Of a stretch of DNA of 64,000 bases, positions 51,931-59,872 are shown piece by piece. The position numbers and the translations under genes were made by a program. The notes below the pieces were generated by a model. The model saw only the letters and a program-made list of their open reading frames with translations. It was not told the origin of the DNA and did not search any database. Position 1 is the first letter of the stretch. Each line of letters opens with the position of its first letter. The DNA comes from Kribbella steppae (GTDB taxonomy: Bacteria; Actinomycetota; Actinomycetes; Propionibacteriales; Kribbellaceae). The stretch lies in the NCBI RefSeq assembly GCF_004342025.1, contig NZ_SLWN01000009.1, forward strand, positions 186,001 through 250,000. The letters run 5' to 3'.

Positions 51931-53247
51931 TTACCCAGAGGTAACAGGCAGCTTCCCGTACGGCGCCGCCGCAGCACGGGCCGCATAGACCAACGCCGGT
52001 TTCAGCGCGGGCCAGAACGTCGACGACACACACGAGTACGCCGGCAGGAAGCCCGCGCAGGCCCCGGACGGCGGCCCGATCTCAAACGTGTACGCCGGTA
52101 CGCCGCGCGTCCCGTAGAGCCAGTCGTCCGTCGCACCCGGCGCGAAGTACCCGACCCCGCCGTCCCCGGTCGACACCGGATACCCGGCGAACTGGCCCAT
52201 CTTCTTGCCCAGAGCAACCAGCTTCGCCTTGTCCGGCGCGTCCGTATTCGTGTAGCCGTACGGCGCCAGGATGTCGTTGCCGAAACTGTGCAGACTCAGC
52301 ATCACCCCGGTGGTGTCCGCCGCGGCCGGCTCGCCCACATCCCCTTTGGTGTCAGGGAAGATCGCGTCGAGCAGCCCTTGGATCGCGACTGTCTCCGGCT
52401 CGGACACCGCCTTCGCACCCGGGTAGGTCTCGTCACACGGTCCGCCCTGTTGGACATCCCACTGGAACGACGAGTTCCGGTTCAGGTCGACGCCGGCATC
52501 GGCCGCCGGGCAGCCGCCCGCACTGTTGTCGAGGTTCTTGCGCTGCAGCACCGGCCGGCTCGGGTTCGACGCGACCACGTCCACACCGTCCGGGTTCGCG
52601 ATCGGCACCACCCAGAGCTCCCGGGTGTCGAGCAACGCGGTGATCTCGGGATCCACGCCGTACGACGAAACCAGCAGGTCGACCCATCGGTACGCGATCT
52701 CACCGGTCGCGATCTCCCGCGCGTGGATCTGCGTGTGCAGCACGAACTTCGGCTTCTTTCCCGTGCTGGTCAACGCACAGTCGCCGGACGCCAGCTTGGT
52801 GATACACAGGGCCTGGATGTCGTGACCGCCCTGGCCTTTGACCTTCTTCCACGAGTCACCGACGTCGTACAGCTTCACCAGGTCCGGGTGCGCCGACGCG
52901 ACCTCCGCGTTGTGCTGCTCATGTCCCGCGGTGGTGTGGTAGCCGCCGTAGTACGTCGAACCACCCGGCTCCGACCGTGGTACCGGCTGATAGACGTCGC
53001 CCGTCTTGCCCAGTACGACGCCACGCGCTCGCAACCGTCCGACCTCGGACGGAGTCGCGATCACGGTCGGCCGGGACCCGTGCCCGTGGCCGACGTCGTA
53101 CCCGTCCCGGATGAGGTCCGCGACCGTCATTCCGGCCGGCAGCTTCATCGAGTAGTACGAGACATCGGGTGGCGCAGCTTCGGACAGACTCGTCAGAGAG
53201 ACCAGGACGAGGGCAAAGCTGCACAAAGACACGACAAGTCTTCGCAT
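51931..53247 (-). CDS. secreted zinc carboxypeptidase (peptidase M14)
   Basis: A 438-residue exported metallopeptidase. Signal peptide about 1-24 (RRLVVSLCSFALVLVSLTSL). The catalytic domain has the zinc pair HARE (His175, Glu178), NLDNSAGGCPAADAGVDLNRN for the substrate-binding Asn-Arg, the third zinc ligand His320 in LSLHSFGN and the general base Glu389 in YTFEIGPP. It removes C-terminal residues from peptides outside the cell. The ATG at 53247 is preferred to the longer frame (53304) because it places the signal at the N-terminus. Confidence 0.9.
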   Translation of the reverse strand: MRRLVVSLCSFALVLVSLTSLSEAAPPDVSYYSMKLPAGMTVADLIRDGYDVGHGHGSRPTVIATPSEVGRLRARGVVLGKTGDVYQPVPRSEPGGSTYYGGYHTTAGHEQHNAEVASAHPDLVKLYDVGDSWKKVKGQGGHDIQALCITKLASGDCALTSTGKKPKFVLHTQIHAREIATGEIAYRWVDLLVSSYGVDPEITALLDTRELWVVPIANPDGVDVVASNPSRPVLQRKNLDNSAGGCPAADAGVDLNRNSSFQWDVQQGGPCDETYPGAKAVSEPETVAIQGLLDAIFPDTKGDVGEPAAADTTGVMLSLHSFGNDILAPYGYTNTDAPDKAKLVALGKKMGQFAGYPVSTGDGGVGYFAPGATDDWLYGTRGVPAYTFEIGPPSGACAGFLPAYSCVSSTFWPALKPALVYAARAAAAPYGKLPVTSG

Positions 53248-53337
53248 CGGAGGAAGATCCTTCCACTGGGCGGGGCGGCGCAGACGAACAGCCAACCGCA
53301 CCACCTGTCAACGCCGCATCACGGTGAGCGCCCAGTA

Positions 53338-54162
53338 TCAGAACAGGATCGTCGCGAACGTCTCGATCGTCCGGAAGCCGACGCGCTCGTACGCCGCCCG
53401 GGCCGGCGTGTTGAAGGCGTTGACGTACAACGTCACCACCGGCGCGATCTGCTGGGCCAGCTCGACCACCGCCGCCATCCCCGGCGCGGCCAGCCCGCGG
53501 CCGCGGAACTCCGGATCCACCCAGACCCCCTGGATCTGGCAGACCCCGGTCCCGACCGACCCGACCTCGGCCTTGAACACCACCCGGCCGTCCTCGATCC
53601 GCGCGAACGCCCGCCCGGTCCGGATCAGCTCGGCCACCCGCGACCGGTAGAACGTCCCGTCCGGACCGGTCTGCGGCGGTACGCCGACCTCCTCGGTGTA
53701 CATCGCCACACAGGCCGGGTAGAGGATCGACAACTCAACCGGCTCGACCGCCCGGACCAGCGGATCCGGTGCGATCGCCGGCCCGTTCTCGACCACCATG
53801 AACGGCTGGTCGTCGCGCACCTCGCGGGCCGGGCCCCAGTGCGGTTCGAGCGTGGTCCACAACAGTTCGACCGACCGGGCCGGACCGAGGATCTGGAAAC
53901 AGTTCCGGCCGCGGCGCAGCGCGTACGCCGCGAACGCGCGCAGCGCCGCGTCGTCCGCCCCCACCGGCACCATGTTGCCACCGGCATGGCACAGCGCCTC
54001 GAGGACGCCCTTCTCGACGTACCCCCAGACCTCGGCACCCCGCCGTGGATCGAGTCCGGACGCCTGCACCAGGCTGTCGACGAACACGTTGATGACGGGA
54101 TCGCGGGCGATCACCGCACGCGCCGCCGCGAGGTCACGAGGACCGAGAACCCGTACGCCCAC
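53338..54162 (-). CDS. DUF4081-type GNAT acetyltransferase
   Basis: A 274-residue protein with an N-terminal DUF4081-like domain (LGPRDLAAARAVIARDPVINVFVDSLV) and a C-terminal GNAT domain (VCQIQGVWVDPEFRGRGLAAPGM ... YVNAFNTPARAAYERVGF). This actinobacterial family is usually found next to ispG and proS. Here ispG is about 5.7 kb away, so the intervening genes look inserted. GTG start. Substrate unknown. Confidence 0.85.
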   Translation of the reverse strand: MGVRVLGPRDLAAARAVIARDPVINVFVDSLVQASGLDPRRGAEVWGYVEKGVLEALCHAGGNMVPVGADDAALRAFAAYALRRGRNCFQILGPARSVELLWTTLEPHWGPAREVRDDQPFMVVENGPAIAPDPLVRAVEPVELSILYPACVAMYTEEVGVPPQTGPDGTFYRSRVAELIRTGRAFARIEDGRVVFKAEVGSVGTGVCQIQGVWVDPEFRGRGLAAPGMAAVVELAQQIAPVVTLYVNAFNTPARAAYERVGFRTIETFATILF

Positions 54163-54189
54163 GCGCAGAACCTAGCGGATGTTGGTCCC

Positions 54190-55461
54190 TCAGGCGTGCT
54201 CTGGGTCGTGCCCTGGGTTGTGGGCGGCCGCGATCCGGCGCAGCGGCGAGGTCCACGCGACCGCCACCGCGACGAATCCGAACGCACCCATGACGACCAT
54301 CGCGGTCCGGATGCCGTACTGATTCCCGAGCAGCCCGCCGACGACCGAGCCGAGCGTCCAGCCCACTCCCCACGACAGCATCCGGCCGGCTGTGTTGACC
54401 CGGCCGAGCAACTGCTCGGGTGTCACCTGCTGCCGGTACGAGATCGAGTTGACGATCACCAGCACGTACGCCGAACCCCACACGAGCAACGCGAGTGCGG
54501 CCAGGCCCCAGCCCGGCACCAGCGCCGTGACGATCCCGAGCACCGCCGACATCGGCAGCGCGTAGAGCGTGATCGCGGCCGGCGGCATCCACTTCAGCAG
54601 CCGCGGCAGACCGACCGCGGCGATCAGGCCGCCGATCCCCCACGCACCCCACACGAGTCCGAACCGGACACCCGACGTACCGACGTGCAGGATCCGGTCG
54701 CACCACACCACCATCAGCGCGACGAACCCGCCGCCGGCGAACGACTGCAGACTGCCCACGATCGTCATTGTCCGCACCCCGGGATGCCGGACCAGGAACC
54801 GAACCCCTTCCGCGATGTCCGCGAAGAGCACCCGCGGCCGCAGCGGCAACTGCCCCTCGCGCCGCTCCGACATCGCCCGCACGATCCCCCGTACGGCGAT
54901 CGCGGACGCGACGAAGCTCAACGCGTCCAGAGCGAGCAGACTGGCCGGATTCAGCACTGCCAGTGCCAAACCGGCGAGCGCCGGGACGAACAGCTCGATC
55001 AGGCTCGACGCCGTCCAGACCGCGGAGTTCGCCTGCGCGACGCGAGCCCGCCCGACCAGCACCGGCAGCGCACCGAAGTTCGCGCCGTCGAAGAACGTGT
55101 ACACCGACTGCACCGCGAACCCGACCACGAGCACCTGCCCGACGGTCAGTACGCCGAGCAGGTGCGCGACCGGGATCGACCCGATCAGCACCGCGTTGAC
55201 CAGGTCCGCCGACACCATCACGCGCCGGCGGTTCCACCGGTCCGAGAGGGCGCCGGCGAACAGCCCGGTCAGCAGGTACGGCGCTGCCTCGAGCGCTGTC
55301 GTCAGAGCCGTCAGGATGGTCGAGCCGCTCAGCCGGTAGACGAGCACCGGCAGCGCGACCGCGGTGACCATCGACCCGGTGATCGACAGCGCCCGCGCCA
55401 GCCAGTACCGCCGGAAGTCCGGATCGTCCCGCAGCCGCACCGGCATCGCCTCAGTCGTCAT
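54190..55461 (-). CDS. MFS transporter
   Basis: A 423-residue permease with about 12 helices. The N-terminus DDPDFRRYWLARALSITGSMVTAVALPVLVY and GALSDRWNRRRVMVSADL (motif A) are typical of the MFS exporter group with EntS and multidrug pumps. The ATG at 55461 has GGAGAG 6-7 nt upstream; an in-frame TTG at 55482 that overlaps the stop of the next GNAT gene is less likely. Substrate unknown. Confidence 0.85.
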   Translation of the reverse strand: MTTEAMPVRLRDDPDFRRYWLARALSITGSMVTAVALPVLVYRLSGSTILTALTTALEAAPYLLTGLFAGALSDRWNRRRVMVSADLVNAVLIGSIPVAHLLGVLTVGQVLVVGFAVQSVYTFFDGANFGALPVLVGRARVAQANSAVWTASSLIELFVPALAGLALAVLNPASLLALDALSFVASAIAVRGIVRAMSERREGQLPLRPRVLFADIAEGVRFLVRHPGVRTMTIVGSLQSFAGGGFVALMVVWCDRILHVGTSGVRFGLVWGAWGIGGLIAAVGLPRLLKWMPPAAITLYALPMSAVLGIVTALVPGWGLAALALLVWGSAYVLVIVNSISYRQQVTPEQLLGRVNTAGRMLSWGVGWTLGSVVGGLLGNQYGIRTAMVVMGAFGFVAVAVAWTSPLRRIAAAHNPGHDPEHA

Positions 55462-55478
55462 GCGGGGACTCTCCAACT

Positions 55479-55961
55479 TCAAGTCGTCTGGAGGTCAAGG
55501 CGCATCCACATCAGTTCGTCACCAAGATCGCGGTCGGGTGTGCTGACAGGATCGCCGAAGCCGTTGGCCCGGTAGAAGCCGATGGCCTTCTCGTTCGTGA
55601 CCAGGACGTCGAGCAGGAGTTCCGTCGTACCCTCCGGAAGAGCCTTGACCGCCGCGTCGAGGAGGGCCTTGCCGACGCCCTTGCCCTGGTGATCGGGCAG
55701 CACGTACAGCTTCCACATCACCCAGAAGTCGCCCTCCCGGCCGAGCCCGACCATCCCGACCAGGTCCTTGCCCTCCGCCGCGACCAGGGTGATCCCGTTC
55801 CGGATGCCCCGCTCGACCGCCTCGGGCGACCACCACTGCGCCAGTCCGTCGACGACGAACTCCTCCGAGGCCAAACCGCCGTACGCCACCGGCCAGGTCC
55901 GCACCCCGATCTCCCGCACCGCCTCGACCTCGCCGAGCTCGGCCCTCCGAACCTCGATCAC
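55479..55961 (-). CDS. GNAT-family N-acetyltransferase
   Basis: A 160-residue single-domain GNAT: IEVRRAELGEVEAVREIG, the cofactor strand and loop WKLYVLPDHQGKGVGKALLDAAV (about 85-107) and VTNEKAIGFYRANGFGDP. Substrate unknown. It overlaps the upstream glyoxalase-fold gene by 4 bp and is probably in one transcript with it and the RHH gene. Confidence 0.85.
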   Translation of the reverse strand: MIEVRRAELGEVEAVREIGVRTWPVAYGGLASEEFVVDGLAQWWSPEAVERGIRNGITLVAAEGKDLVGMVGLGREGDFWVMWKLYVLPDHQGKGVGKALLDAAVKALPEGTTELLLDVLVTNEKAIGFYRANGFGDPVSTPDRDLGDELMWMRLDLQTT

Positions 55962-56596
55962 CCGTGCACCACCACGATCTGCCCATCCGGATCCACAATC
56001 TCGAGCCCTTCGGCCGTCCGGGTGGCTTGCTCACCAATCCGTCTCGCTACGTCATCCATGTCTTCGGTGGTGGACAGGTCCAGCCGCACGTCCAGCTCCA
56101 CACCCGCTCCGAAGTAGACCGACTGCTCGATGCCGAGCACGTCGAAGAGCCGCTCCCACGCCGGTTGATCAGCCACTGTCAGGAACGGCGTGACCGACCA
56201 CCGCTCATCAGGCTGCGAGTCCAGTTGCTTGTAGCCGTACAGATCCTTGCTGCGCTCGTCGATCCACAACTTCGTCGCGTCCGGCCCCGTGACCGAGAGG
56301 ACGCGCCCGAACGCCTCGTCCCAGACGGTCGCGTCGTCGTACCCGGCACTCTCGAGCTTCTCCTTCAACGCGTCGATGTCCTCCGCCTCGAACGACAGCC
56401 GGGTCTGGCCGGCCTGACCGCCCGTAGCGCTGGTGGCCGCATCGTGCAGCGCGACCTGCCCGCGGCCGGCCACCAGGACAGCCCATCCACCACGCTCGGA
56501 CTCGATCCGCGATCGGAGTCCGAGCGTCTCCAGGAACGCCTGCATCGCATCCACGTCCGCCGTGAACCGCAGCGGCCGGATCACCACGTCGTTCAT
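55958..56596 (-). CDS. VOC-superfamily (glyoxalase/bleomycin resistance fold) protein
   Basis: A 212-residue protein with two beta-alpha-beta-beta-beta units: VVIRPLRFTADVDAMQAFLETLGL... and a second unit WSVTPFLTVADQPAWERLFDVLGI. Metal-ligand residues are not clearly conserved, so it may be a binding protein rather than an enzyme. Its ATG overlaps the stop of the 54-residue RHH gene (ATGA). Confidence 0.75.
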   Translation of the reverse strand: MNDVVIRPLRFTADVDAMQAFLETLGLRSRIESERGGWAVLVAGRGQVALHDAATSATGGQAGQTRLSFEAEDIDALKEKLESAGYDDATVWDEAFGRVLSVTGPDATKLWIDERSKDLYGYKQLDSQPDERWSVTPFLTVADQPAWERLFDVLGIEQSVYFGAGVELDVRLDLSTTEDMDDVARRIGEQATRTAEGLEIVDPDGQIVVVHG

Positions 56597-56757
56597 CCTC
56601 GGGCCTCCCCATGCTTGTCCAGGTACTCCGTCAACGCCTGCTCCACCAGCGCGGACAGGCTGGCCGCCTCGTCGATCGCCTTGTGCTTCACCCGCCGAAT
56701 CAGCTCCGGCGGCAGATACACGTTGAACTGCGCCTTCTTGCCACCCTCGTCACCCAT
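56593..56757 (-). CDS. 54-residue ribbon-helix-helix protein
   Basis: A small frame of 54 codons. It reads M-G-D-E-G-G-K-K then AQFNVYLPPELIRRVKHKAI, DEAASLSALVEQALTEYLDK and a short tail. The strand FNVYLPPEL and two helices match the RHH/CopG DNA-binding fold of antitoxins and small repressors. It overlaps the downstream glyoxalase-fold gene by 4 bp. The AT-rich region before it contains the palindrome TGCTAGCA (56766-56773), a candidate operator shared with the divergent VOC gene. No toxin-like partner is adjacent. Confidence 0.78.
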   Translation of the reverse strand: MGDEGGKKAQFNVYLPPELIRRVKHKAIDEAASLSALVEQALTEYLDKHGEARG

Positions 56758-56765
56758 GGCTATAT

Positions 56766-56773
56766 TGCTAGCA
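56766..56773. promoter_or_regulatory. palindrome TGCTAGCA in an AT-rich divergent promoter region
   Basis: The 55-bp space between the RHH gene and the VOC gene holds TATATT (56761-56766) running into TGCTAGCA, then CCTAG and AGCTA. It is a candidate operator for the RHH protein. Small site, tentative. Confidence 0.35.
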
Positions 56774-56812
56774 TCCTAGACAGCTACCAGTCAACCGAGA
56801 GGATGTCGACGA

Positions 56813-57181
56813 ATGAACCTCCGCTTCGACCACCTGGGCCTGCTCTCCGACACGGGCGAGAAGAACCAGGAGATCGCCGAATTCTTCGCCGGTGTACTCG
56901 GCCTGGAGGTCTCCGGCAACGCCGCCGAGGGGTACGCCGAGGTGAAGGCCGGCGCAATGACGATCGCGCTGCACACGGGCGCGATGGTTGACGACTTCGG
57001 CGCGCATGGCGGGACCTTGTTGCAGTTCAGCAGTGACGACGTCCGGGCCGACATCGAGGAGATCCGGCGGCGCGGCGGGAAGGTCGTGCTCGAGCCGACC
57101 GAGACGGATTGGGGCACGACCTCGGCGTACGTCGCCGGGCCGCACGGGGTCCTGGTCGAGCTCTACAAGTTCATTTCCTAG
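56813..57181 (+). CDS. VOC-superfamily (glyoxalase fold) protein
   Basis: A 122-residue single-unit VOC protein: NLRFDHLGLLSDTGEKNQEIAEFFAGVLGLEV, then TIALHTGAMV and AYVAGPHGVLVELYKF. His of FDHLGL, His of ALHTG and Glu of LVELY fit the three-residue metal site of glyoxalase-like enzymes. GAGAGGA lies 9 nt before the ATG. Divergent from the RHH gene; a strong hairpin follows. Confidence 0.82.
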   Translation: MNLRFDHLGLLSDTGEKNQEIAEFFAGVLGLEVSGNAAEGYAEVKAGAMTIALHTGAMVDDFGAHGGTLLQFSSDDVRADIEEIRRRGGKVVLEPTETDWGTTSAYVAGPHGVLVELYKFIS

Positions 57182-57200
57182 TGGCGGGTGTTTCACCACA

Positions 57201-57229
57201 GAGCCCGCTGGCGGGTTGCCAGCGGGCTC
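57201..57229. terminator. bidirectional terminator
   Basis: GAGCCCGCTGGC (57201-57212), loop GGGTT, GCCAGCGGGCTC (57218-57229): a perfect 12-bp stem between the convergent VOC and thioredoxin genes. Confidence 0.88.
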
Positions 57230-57247
57230 CTGGTAATCGGTCCGAGA

Positions 57248-57580
57248 TCAGACGGCGGCGAGTAGGGCGTCGTCGAGTTCCTTGACCAGCTTGTGCTTCG
57301 GCCGGGCGCCGACCACCGACCAGATCACCTCACCGCGGTGGAACAGCATCAGCGTCGGCAGCGCCATCACCCGGTAGCGGGCCGAGATCGATGGGTTCTC
57401 GTCGGAGTTCAGCTTCACCACCGTCAGGTCGTTGCGCTCGGCATCGATCTGCGCGAGCACCGGCACGATCTGGTGGCACGGCGGGCACCACTGCGCCCAG
57501 AAGTCCACCAGCACCGGCTGATCCGCGCGCAGCACCATCTCGTCGAACGTCGCTTCGTCGACCGTCTGCAAACCACTCAT
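57248..57580 (-). CDS. thioredoxin with WCPPC active site
   Basis: A 110-residue cytoplasmic thioredoxin. The redox motif is WCPPC (Cys32, Cys35), not the usual WCGPC, a change that normally makes the protein a stronger oxidant or a partner for special substrates. The cis-proline is Pro75 (MALPTLM) and the fold DFWAQ ... VVKLNSDENPSISARYRV is intact. The ATG overlaps the stop of the MerR gene by 4 bp, so it is under that regulator. Confidence 0.9.
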   Translation of the reverse strand: MSGLQTVDEATFDEMVLRADQPVLVDFWAQWCPPCHQIVPVLAQIDAERNDLTVVKLNSDENPSISARYRVMALPTLMLFHRGEVIWSVVGARPKHKLVKELDDALLAAV

Positions 57581-57945
57581 CGTTGTCTCGTCCTCCAGCT
57601 CTCGGCATCGGTCAGGAGGTCGGTCAGCCGGGCCCGCAGTTCGGTGAGTTCGGTGATCCGCCGGTCCACCTCGGCGATCCGGGTCCGGTACGCCGTCAGC
57701 GACGCCGGGCACACGTCGGCCCGCTCGTTGCCGGCCCGCAGGCACTCGATGAACGGGTACGTCTGCTCCGCGGTCAGCCCGAGGGACAGCAACGCCTTCA
57801 CCTCACGGACGACGACCACGTCGTCGGCCTCGTACGCCCGGTACCCGTTGGACTCCCGACGGGGCTTCAGCAGCCCTTGCGCCTCGTAGTACCGGACCGC
57901 CTTGACCGTCACTCCGGCCTCGGCCGCCAGATCGCTGATCCGCAT
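57577..57945 (-). CDS. MerR-family regulator of the thioredoxin operon
   Basis: A 122-residue MerR protein. The winged helix is MRISDLAAEAGVTVKAVRYYEAQGLLKPRRESNGYRAY, followed by a dimerisation coiled coil. Two cysteines, in FIECLRAG and DVCPASL, are separated by 12 residues near the effector end and could sense thiols or metal. GGAGG precedes the ATG. The upstream promoter has MerR geometry (see 57964-57995) and the next gene is a thioredoxin, suggesting redox-controlled autoregulation. Confidence 0.88.
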   Translation of the reverse strand: MRISDLAAEAGVTVKAVRYYEAQGLLKPRRESNGYRAYEADDVVVVREVKALLSLGLTAEQTYPFIECLRAGNERADVCPASLTAYRTRIAEVDRRITELTELRARLTDLLTDAESWRTRQR

Positions 57946-57963
57946 TCCGCCTCCTTCACCCCG

Positions 57964-57995
57964 ACGCTAAACCTTGCCCCCAGGGTCAAGGTCAA
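57964..57995 (-). promoter_or_regulatory. MerR-type promoter with 20-bp spacer
   Basis: On the minus strand: -35 TTGACC (57995-57990), 20-bp spacer, -10 TAGCGT (57969-57964). The spacer is filled by the inverted repeat ACCTTG / CAAGGT (57971-57976 and 57987-57992). Overlong spacers with a centred dyad are the hallmark of MerR-activated promoters such as those of CueR and SoxR. Confidence 0.72.
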
Positions 57996-58010
57996 GCCAG
58001 CATAGTCCGC

Positions 58011-58517
58011 ATGCTCCTCGGCCGGTTCACCTCAGCGGATCTCGTCCCCGGCGGTCGCCTGATCGAGCGGACCGCCGTCCGCGGCGTGCTGTTCCGGGGC
58101 CGGGAGTTGCTGCTGCTCGCGTCCCGGCACGGCGACTACAAGTTCCCCGGCGGCGGCGTCGAGCCGGGTGAGTCGCATGCGGACGCGCTGCGCCGGGAGT
58201 TCCGCGAGGAGTGCGGGCTGGTCGACGTCACCGTCGGCCCGGGGGTCGGCTCGACAATCGAGGAGGTGCCGGCAGCTGAGTCGGCGTACGACGTCTTCCG
58301 GATGACCTCGCACTATTTCCAGTGCTCAGGCGGCGTGCAGGGCGGTTCGACTGAGCTGGAAGGGTACGAGGCTGAGTTGGAGTTGGAGCCGCGGTGGGTG
58401 ACGGTCGCTGAGGCGCTCGCGGCGAATCATGCTGTGCGGGCCGGTGGTGTCGGCGTGATGCGGTGGCTGGTGCGAGAGACCGCCGTACTCGAATGGTTAG
58501 CGTCTCAAGACACGTAG
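58011..58517 (+). CDS. Nudix hydrolase
   Basis: A 168-residue Nudix enzyme that splits nucleoside diphosphate-X compounds. The Nudix box is complete and correctly spaced: G48-x5-E54-x7-R62-E63-x-x-E66-E67-x-G69-L70. The N-terminus RLIERTAVRGVLFRGRELLLL forms the first strands. Exact substrate not readable. It diverges from the MerR gene and its end overlaps the convergent nucleosidase by 13 bp. Confidence 0.92.
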   Translation: MLLGRFTSADLVPGGRLIERTAVRGVLFRGRELLLLASRHGDYKFPGGGVEPGESHADALRREFREECGLVDVTVGPGVGSTIEEVPAAESAYDVFRMTSHYFQCSGGVQGGSTELEGYEAELELEPRWVTVAEALAANHAVRAGGVGVMRWLVRETAVLEWLASQDT

Positions 58518-59053
58518 GCGGTGACCCACTCCCCCAACACCTTCGCGCTGGCGTCGACCAGGGCCGGCCAGTCGAGGGCGCTTTCGTCGGCCGAGTCCGA
58601 CACGTGCTTCACGACACGCACCGGTACGCCGTACTCCCGGCACGCGTAGACGACGCCGTACGCCTCCATGTCCACCAGGTGCGCCCGCTCCGCCAGTCGC
58701 GCCCGGACGACCGGATCGGTCACGAACACATCGCCCGAGGCCAGCACGGTCCCGTCCCCACCGTCGACCTGCAACGTCTCCTGCGGATCGATCCCCAACG
58801 CCCGCACCGCGTCCGCATTGATGTCGTGATTGATCACCTGCGACGGCAGGTACAACCCCGCCATCCCATCCCGCAGGGCCCCGGTCGTGCCCACATTCAG
58901 CACCACCAACTCGCTCGAATCCCGCTCCCCCAAAGCCCTCGCAGTAGCCACCGCCGCTGCAGTCTTCCCCACCCCGGTCACCACCACCGGAATCCCCGCC
59001 GGCACATACCGAGCCTCACCCGCTACCGCACTGACAACCAGGTACTCCGTCAC
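58505..59053 (-). CDS. purine nucleosidase of the MTA/SAH (MTAN) superfamily
   Basis: A 182-residue nucleosidase: VVTGVGKTAAAVATARAL (about 23-40), VLNVGTTGALRDGM and LVDMEAYGVVYACREYGVPVRVVKHVSD, whose Met-Glu binds the ribose and whose Asp (SDSAD) protonates the purine. Such enzymes split methylthioadenosine, S-adenosylhomocysteine or futalosine. The GTG at 59053 lies just after the VapC stop. Confidence 0.85.
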   Translation of the reverse strand: MTEYLVVSAVAGEARYVPAGIPVVVTGVGKTAAAVATARALGERDSSELVVLNVGTTGALRDGMAGLYLPSQVINHDINADAVRALGIDPQETLQVDGGDGTVLASGDVFVTDPVVRARLAERAHLVDMEAYGVVYACREYGVPVRVVKHVSDSADESALDWPALVDASAKVLGEWVTAYVS

Positions 59054-59055
59054 GC

Positions 59056-59478
59056 TCAGAGCGATCCCTTCGGTGCAACCCACTCCACCGGCTGCCCGGT
59101 GATCTTGGCGATCCGGTCATAGTCTTCGTCGTAGTGCAGGAGTGTCAGCCCTGCCAGCTCCGCGGTCGCCGCGATGATCAGATCCGGCAGGCTGAAGTGC
59201 CGATGCTGACTCTTCTTCGCAAGCTCGCGATGCACCCCCAGCGCACGATCCATCGCCTCACTGGTCACATCCACCCACCGCTGACCGTGGAGCGCTCCCC
59301 ACAATCTCTCGTACCACTGGGGGTCGGGAGCATTATTCAGGTACTCGAGTGCTGCCATCTGACAGGCAGCGAGCCTGCCTTCGACGAGCAGCGACTGGAA
59401 TCGTCTGAAGACATCCTCAGACCGCGACTGGTAAACGTAGACGGAGGTGTCGGCCAAGTAGACGGTGCCGGCCATCAT
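59056..59478 (-). CDS. vapC: VapC-type PIN-domain toxin
   Basis: A 140-residue PIN-domain ribonuclease. The four acidic residues of the Mg site are visible: Asp in YLADTSVYV, Glu in MAALEYL, Asp in SLPDLIIAA and Asp in HYDEDYDRI. VapC toxins cut tRNA or rRNA when freed. The ATG overlaps the antitoxin stop by 4 bp. Only 2 bp separate it from the nucleosidase start. Confidence 0.9.
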   Translation of the reverse strand: MMAGTVYLADTSVYVYQSRSEDVFRRFQSLLVEGRLAACQMAALEYLNNAPDPQWYERLWGALHGQRWVDVTSEAMDRALGVHRELAKKSQHRHFSLPDLIIAATAELAGLTLLHYDEDYDRIAKITGQPVEWVAPKGSL

Positions 59479-59729
59479 GCGCTGCGTTCCTCCCGGGCGC
59501 GTTCAGCCAGCCCTTCCAGATCGCGACCGCCGCCGTAACGCCAGGCCTCGGCCGAGCGGGAGAAGTCCATCGGTGCAGTCGCGAAGACTTCGGCGATCTC
59601 CCGCCCCTGCCGTCGCACGGCGAGCTCTCGGAGAGCCCCATTGATCGTCTCCACCTTGCTGTCAGTGCCCAGCTCGGCGCGAGCGGCGTCCAGCCACTCG
59701 TCGTTCACGTCCACTGAGATGCGCGTCAT
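59475..59729 (-). CDS. vapB: VapB-type ribbon-helix-helix antitoxin
   Basis: An 84-residue protein: TRISVDVNDEWLDAARAELGTDSKVETINGALRELAVRR is the RHH DNA-binding part, followed by a tail rich in Phe/Ser/Arg that would wrap the toxin. The ATG at 59729 is preferred (frame open to 59759). A -10-like TATGAT (59742-59737 on the minus strand) ends 7 nt before the ATG, so the transcript may be leaderless. It is followed by vapC in the classic order. Confidence 0.88.
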   Translation of the reverse strand: MTRISVDVNDEWLDAARAELGTDSKVETINGALRELAVRRQGREIAEVFATAPMDFSRSAEAWRYGGGRDLEGLAERAREERSA

Positions 59730-59830
59730 GACACCGATCATACACCAGATGTCAGCCATTCATGGCACCAAAATCTGAACCTAGGATGCACCAAGAACGC
59801 ATCCGGGGATGACCCAATACTCAACGACAG

Positions 59831-59862
59831 AAGGTGCCGCATCCCACCGGATGCGGCACCTT
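59831..59862 (-). terminator. ispG terminator
   Basis: AAGGTGCCGCATCC (59831-59844), loop CACC, GGATGCGGCACCTT (59849-59862): a perfect 14-bp stem with a tetraloop, 11 bp past the ispG stop. The space 59730-59830 holds no gene. Confidence 0.92.
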
Positions 59863-59872
59863 CGTGCTCGTC

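Noticed and set aside
53270..53304. Upstream ATG for the M14 peptidase at 53304
   Set aside because: It would bury the signal peptide behind 19 basic residues; the ATG at 53247 gives a normal export signal.
51883..55575. Very long open frame (1230 codons) on the plus strand
   Set aside because: It lies antisense to the M14 peptidase, GNAT and MFS genes, is Arg/His/Pro/Asp-rich with no domain, and arises because high-GC genes leave the opposite frame open.
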